Below, piece after piece: positions 31,446 through 39,636 of a DNA stretch of 64,000 bases. Under the pieces are notes generated by a model, which searched no databases, was not told where the DNA came from, and worked only from the letters and a program-made list of their open reading frames with translations. Made by a program: the position numbers and the translations under genes. Source of the DNA: Chryseobacterium sp. R2A-55. Its GTDB lineage: Bacteria > Bacteroidota > Bacteroidia > Flavobacteriales > Weeksellaceae. Location of the stretch: contig NZ_JACBFP010000006.1 of the NCBI RefSeq assembly GCF_021401085.1, positions 1 through 64,000 on the forward strand, in the 5' to 3' direction. How positions within the stretch are numbered: the stretch's first letter is position 1; every line of letters starts with the position of its first letter.

Positions 31446-31468
31446 TTATTCCCTTATTTCCGTTGGAG
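31390..31468. repeat. Dispersed repeat, copy E (right end only)
   Basis: The copy contains 'aattcttcgtaccaaccttattcccttagtaac' and 'ttaaaccttattcccttatttcc'. Its right end overlaps the glycosyltransferase 3' end: the last residues TEIRE and the TAA stop (31446-31448) are encoded by the repeat. Confidence 0.75.
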
Positions 31469-32570
31469 AATTAACTTGCATCTTCAATAATTCCCGATAA
31501 AGCTGAACCGTCTTTTCAACCATCAGAGTAATATCAAACTGCTTCGCTCTTTCCAATCCTTCTTTAGCAGTTTCTTCATAATACGCCCGGTCATTCATCA
31601 AACGGGAAACTTCGTTGGCTAACACGCTTGCGTCTCCCTTCGGGAACAGAATCCCGTACCCTTCAACAACTTCCGCCAAACCGGGGACTTCGGACGCAAT
31701 AGAAGGCCTGCCACTCGCCATGCCCTCCACGATAGCAAGCCCAAATCCTTCGTAGTTTGAAGACAGCACTACCGCATCTGCGGTCTTTAAAAGTGACGGC
31801 ACATCAGACCGATTCCCCAAAAAAAACACTCTATTTCCAAGGTTTAATTCGGCAGCCAGTTCCATCTGTTCCTTCTTTAAATCACCGTCACCTACCAACA
31901 TCAGTTTCACATGTTCAGGCAATAGCTCTAGCGATCTGATCACGGTGGCCTGGTCTTTTTGCGGACGAAATGAAGATACCTGCACGAGCAGGAAGTCGGA
32001 ATCTTTTAATCCCGGGTCCACATTCGCTCTATCCATGGGCAATGCCTGATCAAATTTTTCAATGTTAATCCCGTTGTGGATGACTTCAAGCTTTTCATCG
32101 GATATTCCCACATGATTTTGAACCGCACTTTTTACTTCTTCGGTGATGCAGATGATTTTCTGAAATATCTGATAAAACCCTTTGTTCAACCATTTCAACC
32201 GTTTATTTCTAAATCGACGGTTACTGGTACTGTGTTCTGTAAAAATGATTGGAATCGGCGAAAACGATATTCTCTTGGCTAAGGCCAGAAAATAAGTCGA
32301 GGGGAACAGATGGGCGTGAACCACATCATAATTTTTGAGGTGACGCATAATCCAGGTTACATTCCGAAGTGAATACACACTTTTGGCGTCCGTTTGAAAA
32401 ATCTTACAGCAGTTTAATTCTCGCAGTTCATGGAGTAATGGAGTTTCTTCCTGATGAAGCAACAGCAGATCCACCATGATTCCTGCCTTCGCCAATTTTG
32501 GAAAGGTTTCGGCGATGAGTTTCTCTGCACCGCCCATCCTCAAACTGTTGATGACATGCAGTACCCTCAT
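31446..32570 (-). CDS. Glycosyltransferase family 4, 374 aa
   Basis: The N-terminal GT-B domain starts MRVLHVINSLRMGGAEKLI, a standard acceptor-side glycine loop. The C-terminal domain has the retaining GT4 E-x7-E motif (EGFGLAIVE, ~288-296) and VSSFRPQKD. It transfers a sugar from a nucleotide donor to the growing lipid-linked repeat unit at the cytosolic face of the membrane. Its start overlaps the preceding gene by four bases (ATGA), so it ends that operon segment. The last five residues are encoded by the dispersed repeat, and its final ~69 codons are duplicated 3.9 kb away. Confidence 0.9.
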   Translation of the reverse strand: MRVLHVINSLRMGGAEKLIAETFPKLAKAGIMVDLLLLHQEETPLLHELRELNCCKIFQTDAKSVYSLRNVTWIMRHLKNYDVVHAHLFPSTYFLALAKRISFSPIPIIFTEHSTSNRRFRNKRLKWLNKGFYQIFQKIICITEEVKSAVQNHVGISDEKLEVIHNGINIEKFDQALPMDRANVDPGLKDSDFLLVQVSSFRPQKDQATVIRSLELLPEHVKLMLVGDGDLKKEQMELAAELNLGNRVFFLGNRSDVPSLLKTADAVVLSSNYEGFGLAIVEGMASGRPSIASEVPGLAEVVEGYGILFPKGDASVLANEVSRLMNDRAYYEETAKEGLERAKQFDITLMVEKTVQLYRELLKMQVNSPTEIRE

Positions 32571-33457
32571 GGATTTTTCTGGGTTTTAAGCCTTACATAA
32601 AGGTTCAATAAAATGCCGGCAGGAACTGCACTAAGCACCAACATGGTATATCGGGTTTTGAACCATGAAGCAAAATCGCCGGTAAAAAAGGAGGATGAAA
32701 CCAAGTGCATGGCATTTTGGAATTTATCCTTAAAACTGCTCTCCAAATTGATCCTAGCAATTCTGGCATAGGCGAAACCCCTGGGATGTCGCCGGTATTG
32801 TTTCAGCATGTTTTTCGTAGAGCCATCTTCCTGGTATTCCACGAGGCAAAGAATCTTATTGACGGTTTTCAACTGAAAATGCTGGTCCGCAAGCAGGTAT
32901 TTATGACTGAGCGGGACCAATTTCTCGTTTTTAAACAGCGGGTATTCTTCGATGCTTTGCATCACTTGGGTTTTGTACACCAATTTTTTGTCACCTTTCA
33001 GATGGTATTTTTTGTAGAAATCGTTGAGGGTGGTGTATTTCAAATCATCCGGGAATCGATCGCCCAAAATTTTTCCGTCAAAGTCTGCGTCAAGTCCTAT
33101 GATACCGGCGATATCATCACGCTTTTCAATATCTTCAATTTCGCTGTAGATGATGGCAACCGCATCATTCGCCAGTTGATCATCTGAATCAATGCAGGTA
33201 TTAAATGGGGTTTGAATGTTTTTGTAGGCGGTGTTGTGCGCACCACTCATTCCCTGGTTTTCTTGAAAGATATATTGAATAGGTACAAAACCTTCTTTCT
33301 GCCATTTGCCAACCAACGCTCCAGTGCCGTCTTTTGAACCATCATCAATGACCAACCAAATAAACGATTTGCAAGACTGGTTTTTCAGACTTTCATAAAG
33401 CCGCGGCAAAAGATGGGCGCGGTTGAAGGTGGGCGTGAAGATGGTGAGTTTTTTCAT
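32567..33457 (-). CDS. Glycosyltransferase family 2, 296 aa
   Basis: A GT-A fold is evident: LTIFTPTFNRAHLLPRLYESL at the start, VIDDGSKDGT (nucleotide binding) and a DxD-type motif CIDSDDQL. The C-terminal ~60 residues include a hydrophobic stretch (TMLVLSAVPAGILLNLYV) that may anchor it to the membrane. Inverting GT2 enzymes of this kind add one sugar to the polysaccharide repeat unit. It overlaps the next gene by four bases and lies 20 bases after the acyltransferase 3 gene, inside a compact operon. Donor and linkage are unknown. Confidence 0.9.
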   Translation of the reverse strand: MKKLTIFTPTFNRAHLLPRLYESLKNQSCKSFIWLVIDDGSKDGTGALVGKWQKEGFVPIQYIFQENQGMSGAHNTAYKNIQTPFNTCIDSDDQLANDAVAIIYSEIEDIEKRDDIAGIIGLDADFDGKILGDRFPDDLKYTTLNDFYKKYHLKGDKKLVYKTQVMQSIEEYPLFKNEKLVPLSHKYLLADQHFQLKTVNKILCLVEYQEDGSTKNMLKQYRRHPRGFAYARIARINLESSFKDKFQNAMHLVSSSFFTGDFASWFKTRYTMLVLSAVPAGILLNLYVRLKTQKNP

Positions 33458-33477
33458 TAGTAAAAAAAGACATATTA

Positions 33478-34617
33478 CTATTTTTTAAAAATATCGAAAG
33501 TATTTGATGATGCGGACTTCACATAAGCATATTTATTTTTCAGCCGTAAAAATCTTAATTCAAAAAAATTATAACTGATATGTGCCAAAAATAGCGTGAG
33601 GACAATTACAGTAAAATAAATAGCAAATATTTTAAATATTTCATTTTCTATTACTGACCAGTCAATATACTCGGAAACCAAATGCAGGATTAAAACATGA
33701 ATAATATAAATACCATAGGACAACTTCCCAATATAATCCATTGTTCGATTATTAAAGTTTACAAGACGATTTTTTACATTTATTTGGCCAATAATAATCG
33801 CGAGTGTTAAGAGTTCAACAACAAAAACTTCAATGATAGAGTTAAAAAAAACAAATCTATTGATAAGCATTAAGAACAAAATACCTAAAGCAATAAATTG
33901 CGTCAGCTTATTATCTACAACTTTTAAAAAAGCGCTGCTTTTCTTGTAATATAATACAGCGCCGCTGGCACCAATAAGCATACAGTCGAATCTATTAACG
34001 ACAGATAATAAAGCCGGAACGGAAAACGGCATATAATACCATAGGACTACCCTAGTAATTGATAATACCACTATAAATACGAGAATTATTTTTAGCAATA
34101 GCTGGTTTGATATTTTGAAAAACAATGGCCAAAAAATATAAAACTGCTCCTCCACAGCAATAGACCAAAGATGTGCTAACGACGGAATAGCTTTCTCAAG
34201 TATGAAAGGGATATTCGCCAAAAAAAACAAGTAAAAGTAAGGTCCTGAACTTGTTATATTAGCAGGAGCTCCTACTATATAGAGATAGAGCAAAACCACG
34301 AAAAGATATAAATAATAAAGTGGCCAAATACGGAGAATCCGCCTCTTATAAAACGATGCAATATGTATCTTGCCACTTGTATGCCGTTCTTTTAATAATA
34401 GGTAAGTGATCAAGAATCCACTAAGTACAAAAAACATAGTAACACCATGCTCTCCAAGTACCCAAGATTTAGGCTTGCCATCCTTCGAGCCAAACAGATA
34501 AAATCCAACGTCAGTGTTTTTAAATGACAACGCAATATGCGATAACATAACCCCGATCGCTGCAAGTGCTCTAATACCATTTAGACCGGGAAAAAAAACT
34601 ATTTTTTTGTCTATCAT
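33478..34617 (-). CDS. Acyltransferase 3 family membrane protein, 379 aa
   Basis: The N-terminus FPGLNGIRALAAIGVMLSHIAL contains the conserved Arg and His of the family; about ten membrane helices follow. SGFLITYLLLKE and YKRRILRIWPLYYLY are typical internal motifs. These integral proteins transfer acetyl or other acyl groups across the membrane onto sugars. In a polysaccharide locus it most likely O-acetylates the repeat unit, in addition to the MBOAT/SGNH pair at 38.7-41.1 kb. It overlaps the EpsG-like gene by four bases, indicating coupled translation. Confidence 0.9.
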   Translation of the reverse strand: MIDKKIVFFPGLNGIRALAAIGVMLSHIALSFKNTDVGFYLFGSKDGKPKSWVLGEHGVTMFFVLSGFLITYLLLKERHTSGKIHIASFYKRRILRIWPLYYLYLFVVLLYLYIVGAPANITSSGPYFYLFFLANIPFILEKAIPSLAHLWSIAVEEQFYIFWPLFFKISNQLLLKIILVFIVVLSITRVVLWYYMPFSVPALLSVVNRFDCMLIGASGAVLYYKKSSAFLKVVDNKLTQFIALGILFLMLINRFVFFNSIIEVFVVELLTLAIIIGQINVKNRLVNFNNRTMDYIGKLSYGIYIIHVLILHLVSEYIDWSVIENEIFKIFAIYFTVIVLTLFLAHISYNFFELRFLRLKNKYAYVKSASSNTFDIFKK

Positions 34618-35708
34618 CCTCTTATAAACATTAGATAGGTAAATAAATAATACACAAATAAGATCCCACCAATAATTTTATATTGATCATTCCACAATTT
34701 ATAGCGCATCGTCGGATAGGCTATGATCGGCGCGATGAGGAACCATGAAAGGTAGGCAAATCGGTTCGAAAAATTCGCACGGATGACCAAAATCCAGAAG
34801 GCGTTGGCGATCATGTAAATTCCCCAAAGATGAATATAGAATTGGTCTGTGATATTTTTCTTAAAAATAAAATACCATCCTGCGAATACTGCAAAAGAAG
34901 AATACAACAGGAAGTCCCATCGGAAGCCGGTATAGGCAAACACATCATTGTTGACATTCCCCTTCGTCAGATAATCTTCAGCACGGGTATCGTCACCAAA
35001 TCCCAAGCCTCCGAAAAAGCCCTCCCAAAAACCTCCGCCTATCAACGACAATGGAATGGCCGCCAACCAAATAGACAGATAGACTTTTGGATTTTTGTAG
35101 ATACCGGAAACCACAAACGCAGCAATTGGAATAACCAACGAACTGTGGATCCCGAATGACAAAGCCATGAGTGCATACGTCACAATTTTACGCTCGTAGA
35201 AAAACAACCCTAGTACAAAAAGTGAGGTAGCCATCCCGTTTCGAATCCCATTGGTGCCGAACGGCCAAAACATATACGAACTGACAAATATGAAGAAAAC
35301 GAAATACCAATAAGTCCCGCAATATTTCTTGGAAAACAAGTACAATGGCAGGATATAAATCAATGCGACCACAAAGAAGAAAACCCGGTCGCTTATTATC
35401 TTTGTGCAAAAAACCATAAAGTAATTAAACAAGAAATCTTTCTTAATAATGACTTGACCTCCAGAAACGATCTGGTTATAGGTTTTGCCATAAGTCCCCA
35501 TATCCCCGAATACATAGCTTATCGGTCTCGTTCCAAGATACAGCAATATCCAGATTAGCAAAAGGTAACCGAATACTGAGGAAAAGGTCTTCGTGGAATT
35601 ATCAAAAAGGTTATTGGTATAACTGTGCACTAAAGTGATGAGCAAGAAAAGCATCATCAGGTGATAATATACCGGCGTATAACTATATATGGGAATCCAG
35701 TCGAACAA
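34614..35708 (-). CDS. EpsG/Wzy-type polysaccharide polymerase, 364 aa
   Basis: The protein is almost entirely membrane-embedded (about ten helices). It carries the EpsG features RPISYVFGDMGTYGKTY near the N-terminus and FGTNGIRNGMATSLFVLGLF in the middle. EpsG-like proteins polymerise repeat units on the periplasmic side, the Wzy role. It is the only polymerase candidate in the locus, which also has a flippase and a Wza/Wzc export pair, so a Wzy-dependent pathway is consistent. A hexamer repeat tract (35720-35791) lies directly upstream between it and the preceding glycosyltransferase gene. Confidence 0.82.
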   Translation of the reverse strand: MFDWIPIYSYTPVYYHLMMLFLLITLVHSYTNNLFDNSTKTFSSVFGYLLLIWILLYLGTRPISYVFGDMGTYGKTYNQIVSGGQVIIKKDFLFNYFMVFCTKIISDRVFFFVVALIYILPLYLFSKKYCGTYWYFVFFIFVSSYMFWPFGTNGIRNGMATSLFVLGLFFYERKIVTYALMALSFGIHSSLVIPIAAFVVSGIYKNPKVYLSIWLAAIPLSLIGGGFWEGFFGGLGFGDDTRAEDYLTKGNVNNDVFAYTGFRWDFLLYSSFAVFAGWYFIFKKNITDQFYIHLWGIYMIANAFWILVIRANFSNRFAYLSWFLIAPIIAYPTMRYKLWNDQYKIIGGILFVYYLFTYLMFIRG

Positions 35709-35719
35709 GGGCGGGGGGT

Positions 35720-35791
35720 GAGGTTGAGGTTAAGGTTAAGGTTGAGGTTAAGGTTGAGGTTGAGGTTGAGGTTGAGGTTAAGGTTAAGGTT
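35720..35791. repeat. Hexanucleotide tract (G/A)AGGTT x12
   Basis: Twelve uninterrupted units of GAGGTT or AAGGTT are followed by a GAG partial. The tract overlaps the 3' end of the minus-strand glycosyltransferase gene, whose stop codon (35784-35786) is formed by one AAGGTT unit. Related GAGGTT units recur twice at about 38604-38615 and as a coding tract at 50654-50737. Length changes would be in multiples of six. Confidence 0.95.
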
Positions 35792-36893
35792 GAGTGAGGT
35801 GATGAAAAAGCTTTTTCCATTGATTCATCACCTTTGAAATTTCAAAACGTCTTGCATTTTCTCTGGCATTTTCACCCATTTTTTGGCGCAAATTTTCATT
35901 GGACATCAGGAGTTTTAATTTTTCTGTAAAAATATCCAAATTTTTGTAAGGAACCATCATGCCGTCCTCACCATCGGTCACAATATGTTTTGGACCGGTT
36001 GGTGAATTATAGCTAATTACCGGTAACCCAACCGACAGGGACTCCAACAAAACCATTGGAAAACATTCCGTCTCAGAAGTCATGGCGTAGATGCTATAAG
36101 TCTGCATTTCTTTCTTTAAATCATCAGTTACCCCCATGAATTTTATTTGGTGTGACAGACCCAGTTCGTCTGTTCGGGACTGCAATTTGGCCTGAATACC
36201 CAAGTAATCTTCACCAAAAAAATGAAGTTCCCAATCTGGAATCTCCTTCGCCGCTTTTGCAAACGATTCTATTAAATCGCCAAAATTTTTGACTGGGGAA
36301 ATCCGGCCGGCCGCCAAAATTTTTTTAGAAGTACCATCTGCGCGGTATTCTGAAAGTTCGGTAGGGTTCGGAATGACAGCAACTTTGTCTCCAGTGTAAA
36401 AAGATCTTTCGTCTTCATTTAGAACTACGATGCATTCAAACTTCTTTTCAATGATACTACTGAGGCGGTGAAGTATTCTATCCTTAATAGATCTATTTTT
36501 CCGGTAAAAAAATCTGGAAGAATGAAATTCTTTAATTTTAGGAATACTTTTTCCAATAAATGGCAAAAAATAAAAATCCGGACCAAAGCTGCAGCTTACC
36601 ACCAGATCCGGCTGAATTTCATTGAATAATGCTTGCAATTTTCTCCGGTGCTTTGGTATTTTGGAGAGGTTGATGGAATCGAAGTAGCTTTTCCCTATTT
36701 CATAATTCACCCCCATATCCAACATTCTGATATTTGGACTAAATGGATAAACCGGTTGATTACCATTTTGGTTATAGGTGGCAATGATTACCTCATCATC
36801 ACTGCGATTGGCAAGCCAGTTCGCTTTTTGCGAAAGTACTTTCTCCACTCCACCATGCAAGTAGGTTTGATCTGTAAGATATAGGACTTTCAT
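35784..36893 (-). CDS. Glycosyltransferase family 4, 369 aa
   Basis: The GT-B layout is clear: MKVLYLTDQTYLHGGVEKVL at the N-terminus, a donor-side AAGRISPVKNF motif (~195) and the E-x7-E motif ECFPMVLLE (~279-287). It is probably a retaining transferase that extends the lipid-linked repeat unit. Its start overlaps the stop of the upstream family-32 gene by one base. The last codons (HLTQP) and the stop lie in the hexamer repeat, so the very C-terminus is set by that tract. The sugar donor is unknown. Confidence 0.9.
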   Translation of the reverse strand: MKVLYLTDQTYLHGGVEKVLSQKANWLANRSDDEVIIATYNQNGNQPVYPFSPNIRMLDMGVNYEIGKSYFDSINLSKIPKHRRKLQALFNEIQPDLVVSCSFGPDFYFLPFIGKSIPKIKEFHSSRFFYRKNRSIKDRILHRLSSIIEKKFECIVVLNEDERSFYTGDKVAVIPNPTELSEYRADGTSKKILAAGRISPVKNFGDLIESFAKAAKEIPDWELHFFGEDYLGIQAKLQSRTDELGLSHQIKFMGVTDDLKKEMQTYSIYAMTSETECFPMVLLESLSVGLPVISYNSPTGPKHIVTDGEDGMMVPYKNLDIFTEKLKLLMSNENLRQKMGENARENARRFEISKVMNQWKKLFHHLTQP

Positions 36894-37669
36894 TAGCTAA
36901 AACTTTTCAATTTCTTAAGTTTTAGAAAATCAATAACCGTCTCAATTCTTCTTACACCAAAGGTCTTCATCAAAAATCTTTTAAAATCTGAAATCCTTTT
37001 TTTATTTTTTGGGACCCAAGACATGGCAAAATGATGAACGGTATAGGTGTTTTTTGTTTTTTGAATTTCGCCAGTTCCCATATCCTTCGCACAAAAAAAA
37101 TCTTTTGGAAAGAGACCAATTAGGTGCCGATCTTCACTTAGTATCTTTTGACAGTCTTCGTCCAAGGTTATTTTCCGAGTCTTATAGTTCGTCGCTGTAA
37201 CCATTCGCAAGACTCGTGGTAACGTGATCATATCATAGCTGCCGTCTGATTTTATGAAACTTCTGTTTTCAAAATAGGCTAAAACTTCGCCAATCCATTG
37301 GTTGCTTTTTTGAGAACCTATCACTGCCGCCTCGATATACTCATCACCTTCTGTGCCAATAAAATATGGCAAATGTAAAAGATCATCAAAAGATTTTACC
37401 ACTTCCACATCGGTGTCAAGATAAATACCTCCATGATGATATAACGCATATAAACGTAAATAATCTGCCGCATAGGCATATTTTCTTTCTTCAAAAGCTT
37501 CGCGCACCCATCTGCTTTTCTCGATAGGGAATCGTTCAAAATTCCAATTAATAAACTCGTAATCCGGAAGTTTTTCTCGCCATCCGTCTATATAACTTTT
37601 AATTTTTTTTGGAAAAGCATCATTGCTTAGCCAACAAAAATGAATGATCTTTGGAATATTACTGTTCAT
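36893..37669 (-). CDS. Glycosyltransferase family 32 (capsular sugar transferase with DxD), 258 aa
   Basis: ATG 37669 (MNSNIPKIIHFCWLS) is chosen because the family begins with exactly this IPKIIHFCW motif; the longer form adds an unrelated hydrophobic stretch. The core has ADYLRLYALYHHGGIYLDTDVEVV with the metal-binding DTD. Such OCH1/GT32-like enzymes add a sugar, often mannose or galactose, to polysaccharides. It couples to the downstream GT4 gene by a one-base overlap. The upstream 480 bases contain only gene remnants, so its promoter may lie there. Confidence 0.9.
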   Translation of the reverse strand: MNSNIPKIIHFCWLSNDAFPKKIKSYIDGWREKLPDYEFINWNFERFPIEKSRWVREAFEERKYAYAADYLRLYALYHHGGIYLDTDVEVVKSFDDLLHLPYFIGTEGDEYIEAAVIGSQKSNQWIGEVLAYFENRSFIKSDGSYDMITLPRVLRMVTATNYKTRKITLDEDCQKILSEDRHLIGLFPKDFFCAKDMGTGEIQKTKNTYTVHHFAMSWVPKNKKRISDFKRFLMKTFGVRRIETVIDFLKLKKLKSFS

Positions 37670-37931
37670 AATTTCATGTTTTAAAAGAACCAAGAAAACA
37701 ACCGTCTGTATTTTTATAATAAAAAATACCAGACCATCTAAAAATATTCGATTTAGAAAAGCCAAATTTATTTATTTTTTGATCAATTTCTCCTTTATCT
37801 CTGCGATTATTCATCCAGACTATTTATTTTCTTTGCCAAATTTGGGCTGGTTTTGAAGATTTTTTTTACACATGATCTGAAATTCTCACCAATAAATTAT
37901 CTTAGCTCTATGCCCCTTAATCATCAAATTT
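37670..37931. other. AT-rich gap upstream of the GT32 gene
   Basis: No intact gene is seen. The stretch is AT-rich, may hold the promoter of the GT32 operon segment and borders the remnant of another glycosyltransferase. Confidence 0.45.
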
Positions 37932-38147
37932 TCAGGAAAGGATTTTCTTGAAAAGCTTCCAGTTCACATGGTAGAATTCGAACCAATTGTGAAGCCCGCT
38001 CTTTTCTTAGCGCTCCTTTCCTGATTTGTTCAAGGTAAGGACATGTACCTCATAATCATCCTCCGCACGCATGGATGCTTTCACCCAACGTTCCCTTTCG
38101 AGTCCGCCCGCTCCGGTGATACTGTTGGTGATGTAGTGGAGTTTCAT
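37932..38147 (-). pseudogene. Remnant of a glycosyltransferase gene (start fragment plus unrelated tail)
   Basis: From ATG 38147 the frame reads MKLHYITNSITGAGGLERER and VHVLTLNKSGKER, then stops at 38007. That is a family-4 glycosyltransferase N-terminus cut after 46 residues. Downstream in another frame GLHNWFEFYHVNWKLFKKILS ends at 37932; it looks like the 3' end of a different enzyme. The middle of the gene is gone. Related starts occur at 41262 and, more degraded, at 38643-38672. Confidence 0.7.
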
Positions 38148-38150
38148 AAA

Positions 38151-38570
38151 CTAAAAGTAGGACTTTTTTGACCATTCATTTTTTAATACAGGAAACCCAA
38201 TAACCATAACGGAATGGTTTTGATCCCTTCCGATTTCAATGTCATCTTTGATCACAAAAGAATTGAGTTTTCCTAAAAGTTGTTTTGCAGATTTGTTTTT
38301 GCCTCCAATTTCAAAAGCATATTTCCCATTGACCAAAAAATCGGTATTCGAAATATAGTTAAGCCTGTTTTGATATCCGACCTGATTCGCAAAAAAGCTT
38401 TCGCGTATATTTCCCTTGCTTACCTCATTTTCCGCAAGTAAATACATCAAATTGGTATTCTCCAAATAGATTTTCATGGGTTTTTGAAGAAGATTGATTC
38501 CGGTGTTTTCTTTGAATATATTTTTGGTTAAATGAACTTCGTCCATTGTTTTGATTGTTGCAATAAGCAA
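38151..38570 (-). pseudogene. C-terminal remnant of an AAA-family ATPase (DUF4143-type)
   Basis: The frame contains MKIYLENTNLMYLL, then GNIRESFFANQV, DFLVNGKYAFEIGGKNKS and DDIEIG. That is the conserved tail of Bacteroidetes ATP-binding proteins with a DUF4143 C-terminal domain. The ~250 residues with Walker motifs that should precede it are absent, and the first ~30 residues of the frame look unrelated. It is probably not functional. It sits three bases from another remnant, showing that this 37.9-38.7 kb stretch is a graveyard of insertion and deletion events. Confidence 0.75.
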
Positions 38571-38721
38571 AAATAAGCGATATTGTTTAATTAAATAAAC
38601 AAATGAGGTTGAGGTTTAGAATCTTGTCTAATTTGGAACTTGACTATATTGGTGATGTAGGGGAGTTTCAATATCTTTTTTAAATTATTATACAAAGGCA
38701 GAATTAAATAGATCACTAAAG
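38571..38721. other. Gap with a degraded glycosyltransferase start and two GAGGTT units
   Basis: 'gaggttgaggtt' lies at about 38604. 'attggtgatgtaggggagtttcaa' (about 38648-38671) matches the reversed start region of the remnant at 38147 but has lost the ATG. Nothing else is identifiable. Confidence 0.6.
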
Positions 38722-39636
38722 TCAATTAAGCACATGAGAATCAATTAACATTCTAGAAAAAAGGACGGCACCATTTTTATTTAAATGACTTCCATCAGCA
38801 AAATCTTTCGTTTGTAATTGATAATTACTGAAATCCACATAATTTGCATTTGGTAGATTTTCATGCCAATAGAGATCAGCTCTTTTTTTATAAGGACGAA
38901 GTTCATCAATATTATGTGCCTTTTTTTGCAATGTATTTTCAAATTGAGGAAGCGAAATTAATTCTAAAGAAATCTTTTTGCTTTGGCATAATGCATAGAT
39001 TTTCAGCAAATATTTTGAATCTAAAGAACTGGGCTGTAAAGTTTTTTGCACATTCCGATTCTGAATCTTTTGTTCTTCCTTCTTTGCCTCCTTACTAAGC
39101 GCGAGAAATCCCCCTATTCCAAATTTTTCTATTTTTTCATGTCTGTAAATTCTTAATAAATGGGAGAAATTCCGTTTCAATATTGTATGGGAATGGACAA
39201 TGATCTGTGCCTTATTTATTTTTGCAAAATCAAATAAATCATTTTTGTCAAACATGAAGAAATAAATCGGCAGTTTAAAACTGTTTATTTCATTATCATG
39301 GAGCCAACGATCCTGATTCTCGGTTAAGTTATGGTCTGCAAATCCAAGGACAACTTTCTTGATTTGCGAATTATGCTCAAGCATTCTTTTCAGCTTTACA
39401 TAAGAATAGAAATAGGTATCGGCACTTTCAGATAAATTCAGAGTATGAGGTAGTATTTTATCATCAAGACCACATTGAGTTTGGGAATCTCCCAAAATAA
39501 CCGTTTCAATCATGGGCTGATGAAAGTTAAAAAGCCGTAATGCGATGGCTTTTGATGCAAAAATGACCACAAGCACTGTTACCAGCGTTATGGATAAGAA
39601 TAATCCCGTCTTTTTCAAGAATAGCTTCATCATCAA
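38722..39636 (-). CDS. SGNH/AlgX-like protein, partner of the MBOAT acetyltransferase, 304 aa
   Basis: An N-terminal membrane anchor (LFLSITLVTVLVVIFASKAIAL) precedes an SGNH-type domain with the nucleophile motif ILGDSQTQCGLDD (Ser ~51) and, near the end, DGSHLNKNGAVLF with the Asp-x-x-His pair. Such proteins (AlgJ, AlgX, DltD and PatB-like) receive the acetyl group moved across the membrane by an MBOAT protein and place it on the polysaccharide. The gene overlaps the MBOAT gene by four bases, strong support for this pairing. It is thus likely the periplasmic O-acetylation step of this exopolysaccharide. Confidence 0.8.
   Translation of the reverse strand: MMMKLFLKKTGLFLSITLVTVLVVIFASKAIALRLFNFHQPMIETVILGDSQTQCGLDDKILPHTLNLSESADTYFYSYVKLKRMLEHNSQIKKVVLGFADHNLTENQDRWLHDNEINSFKLPIYFFMFDKNDLFDFAKINKAQIIVHSHTILKRNFSHLLRIYRHEKIEKFGIGGFLALSKEAKKEEQKIQNRNVQKTLQPSSLDSKYLLKIYALCQSKKISLELISLPQFENTLQKKAHNIDELRPYKKRADLYWHENLPNANYVDFSNYQLQTKDFADGSHLNKNGAVLFSRMLIDSHVLN

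Noticed and set aside
35720-35791. Telomere-like or replication-related repeat
   Set aside because: The hexamer looks telomeric, but it is internal to an operon with genes on both sides; simple-sequence expansion is the better explanation.
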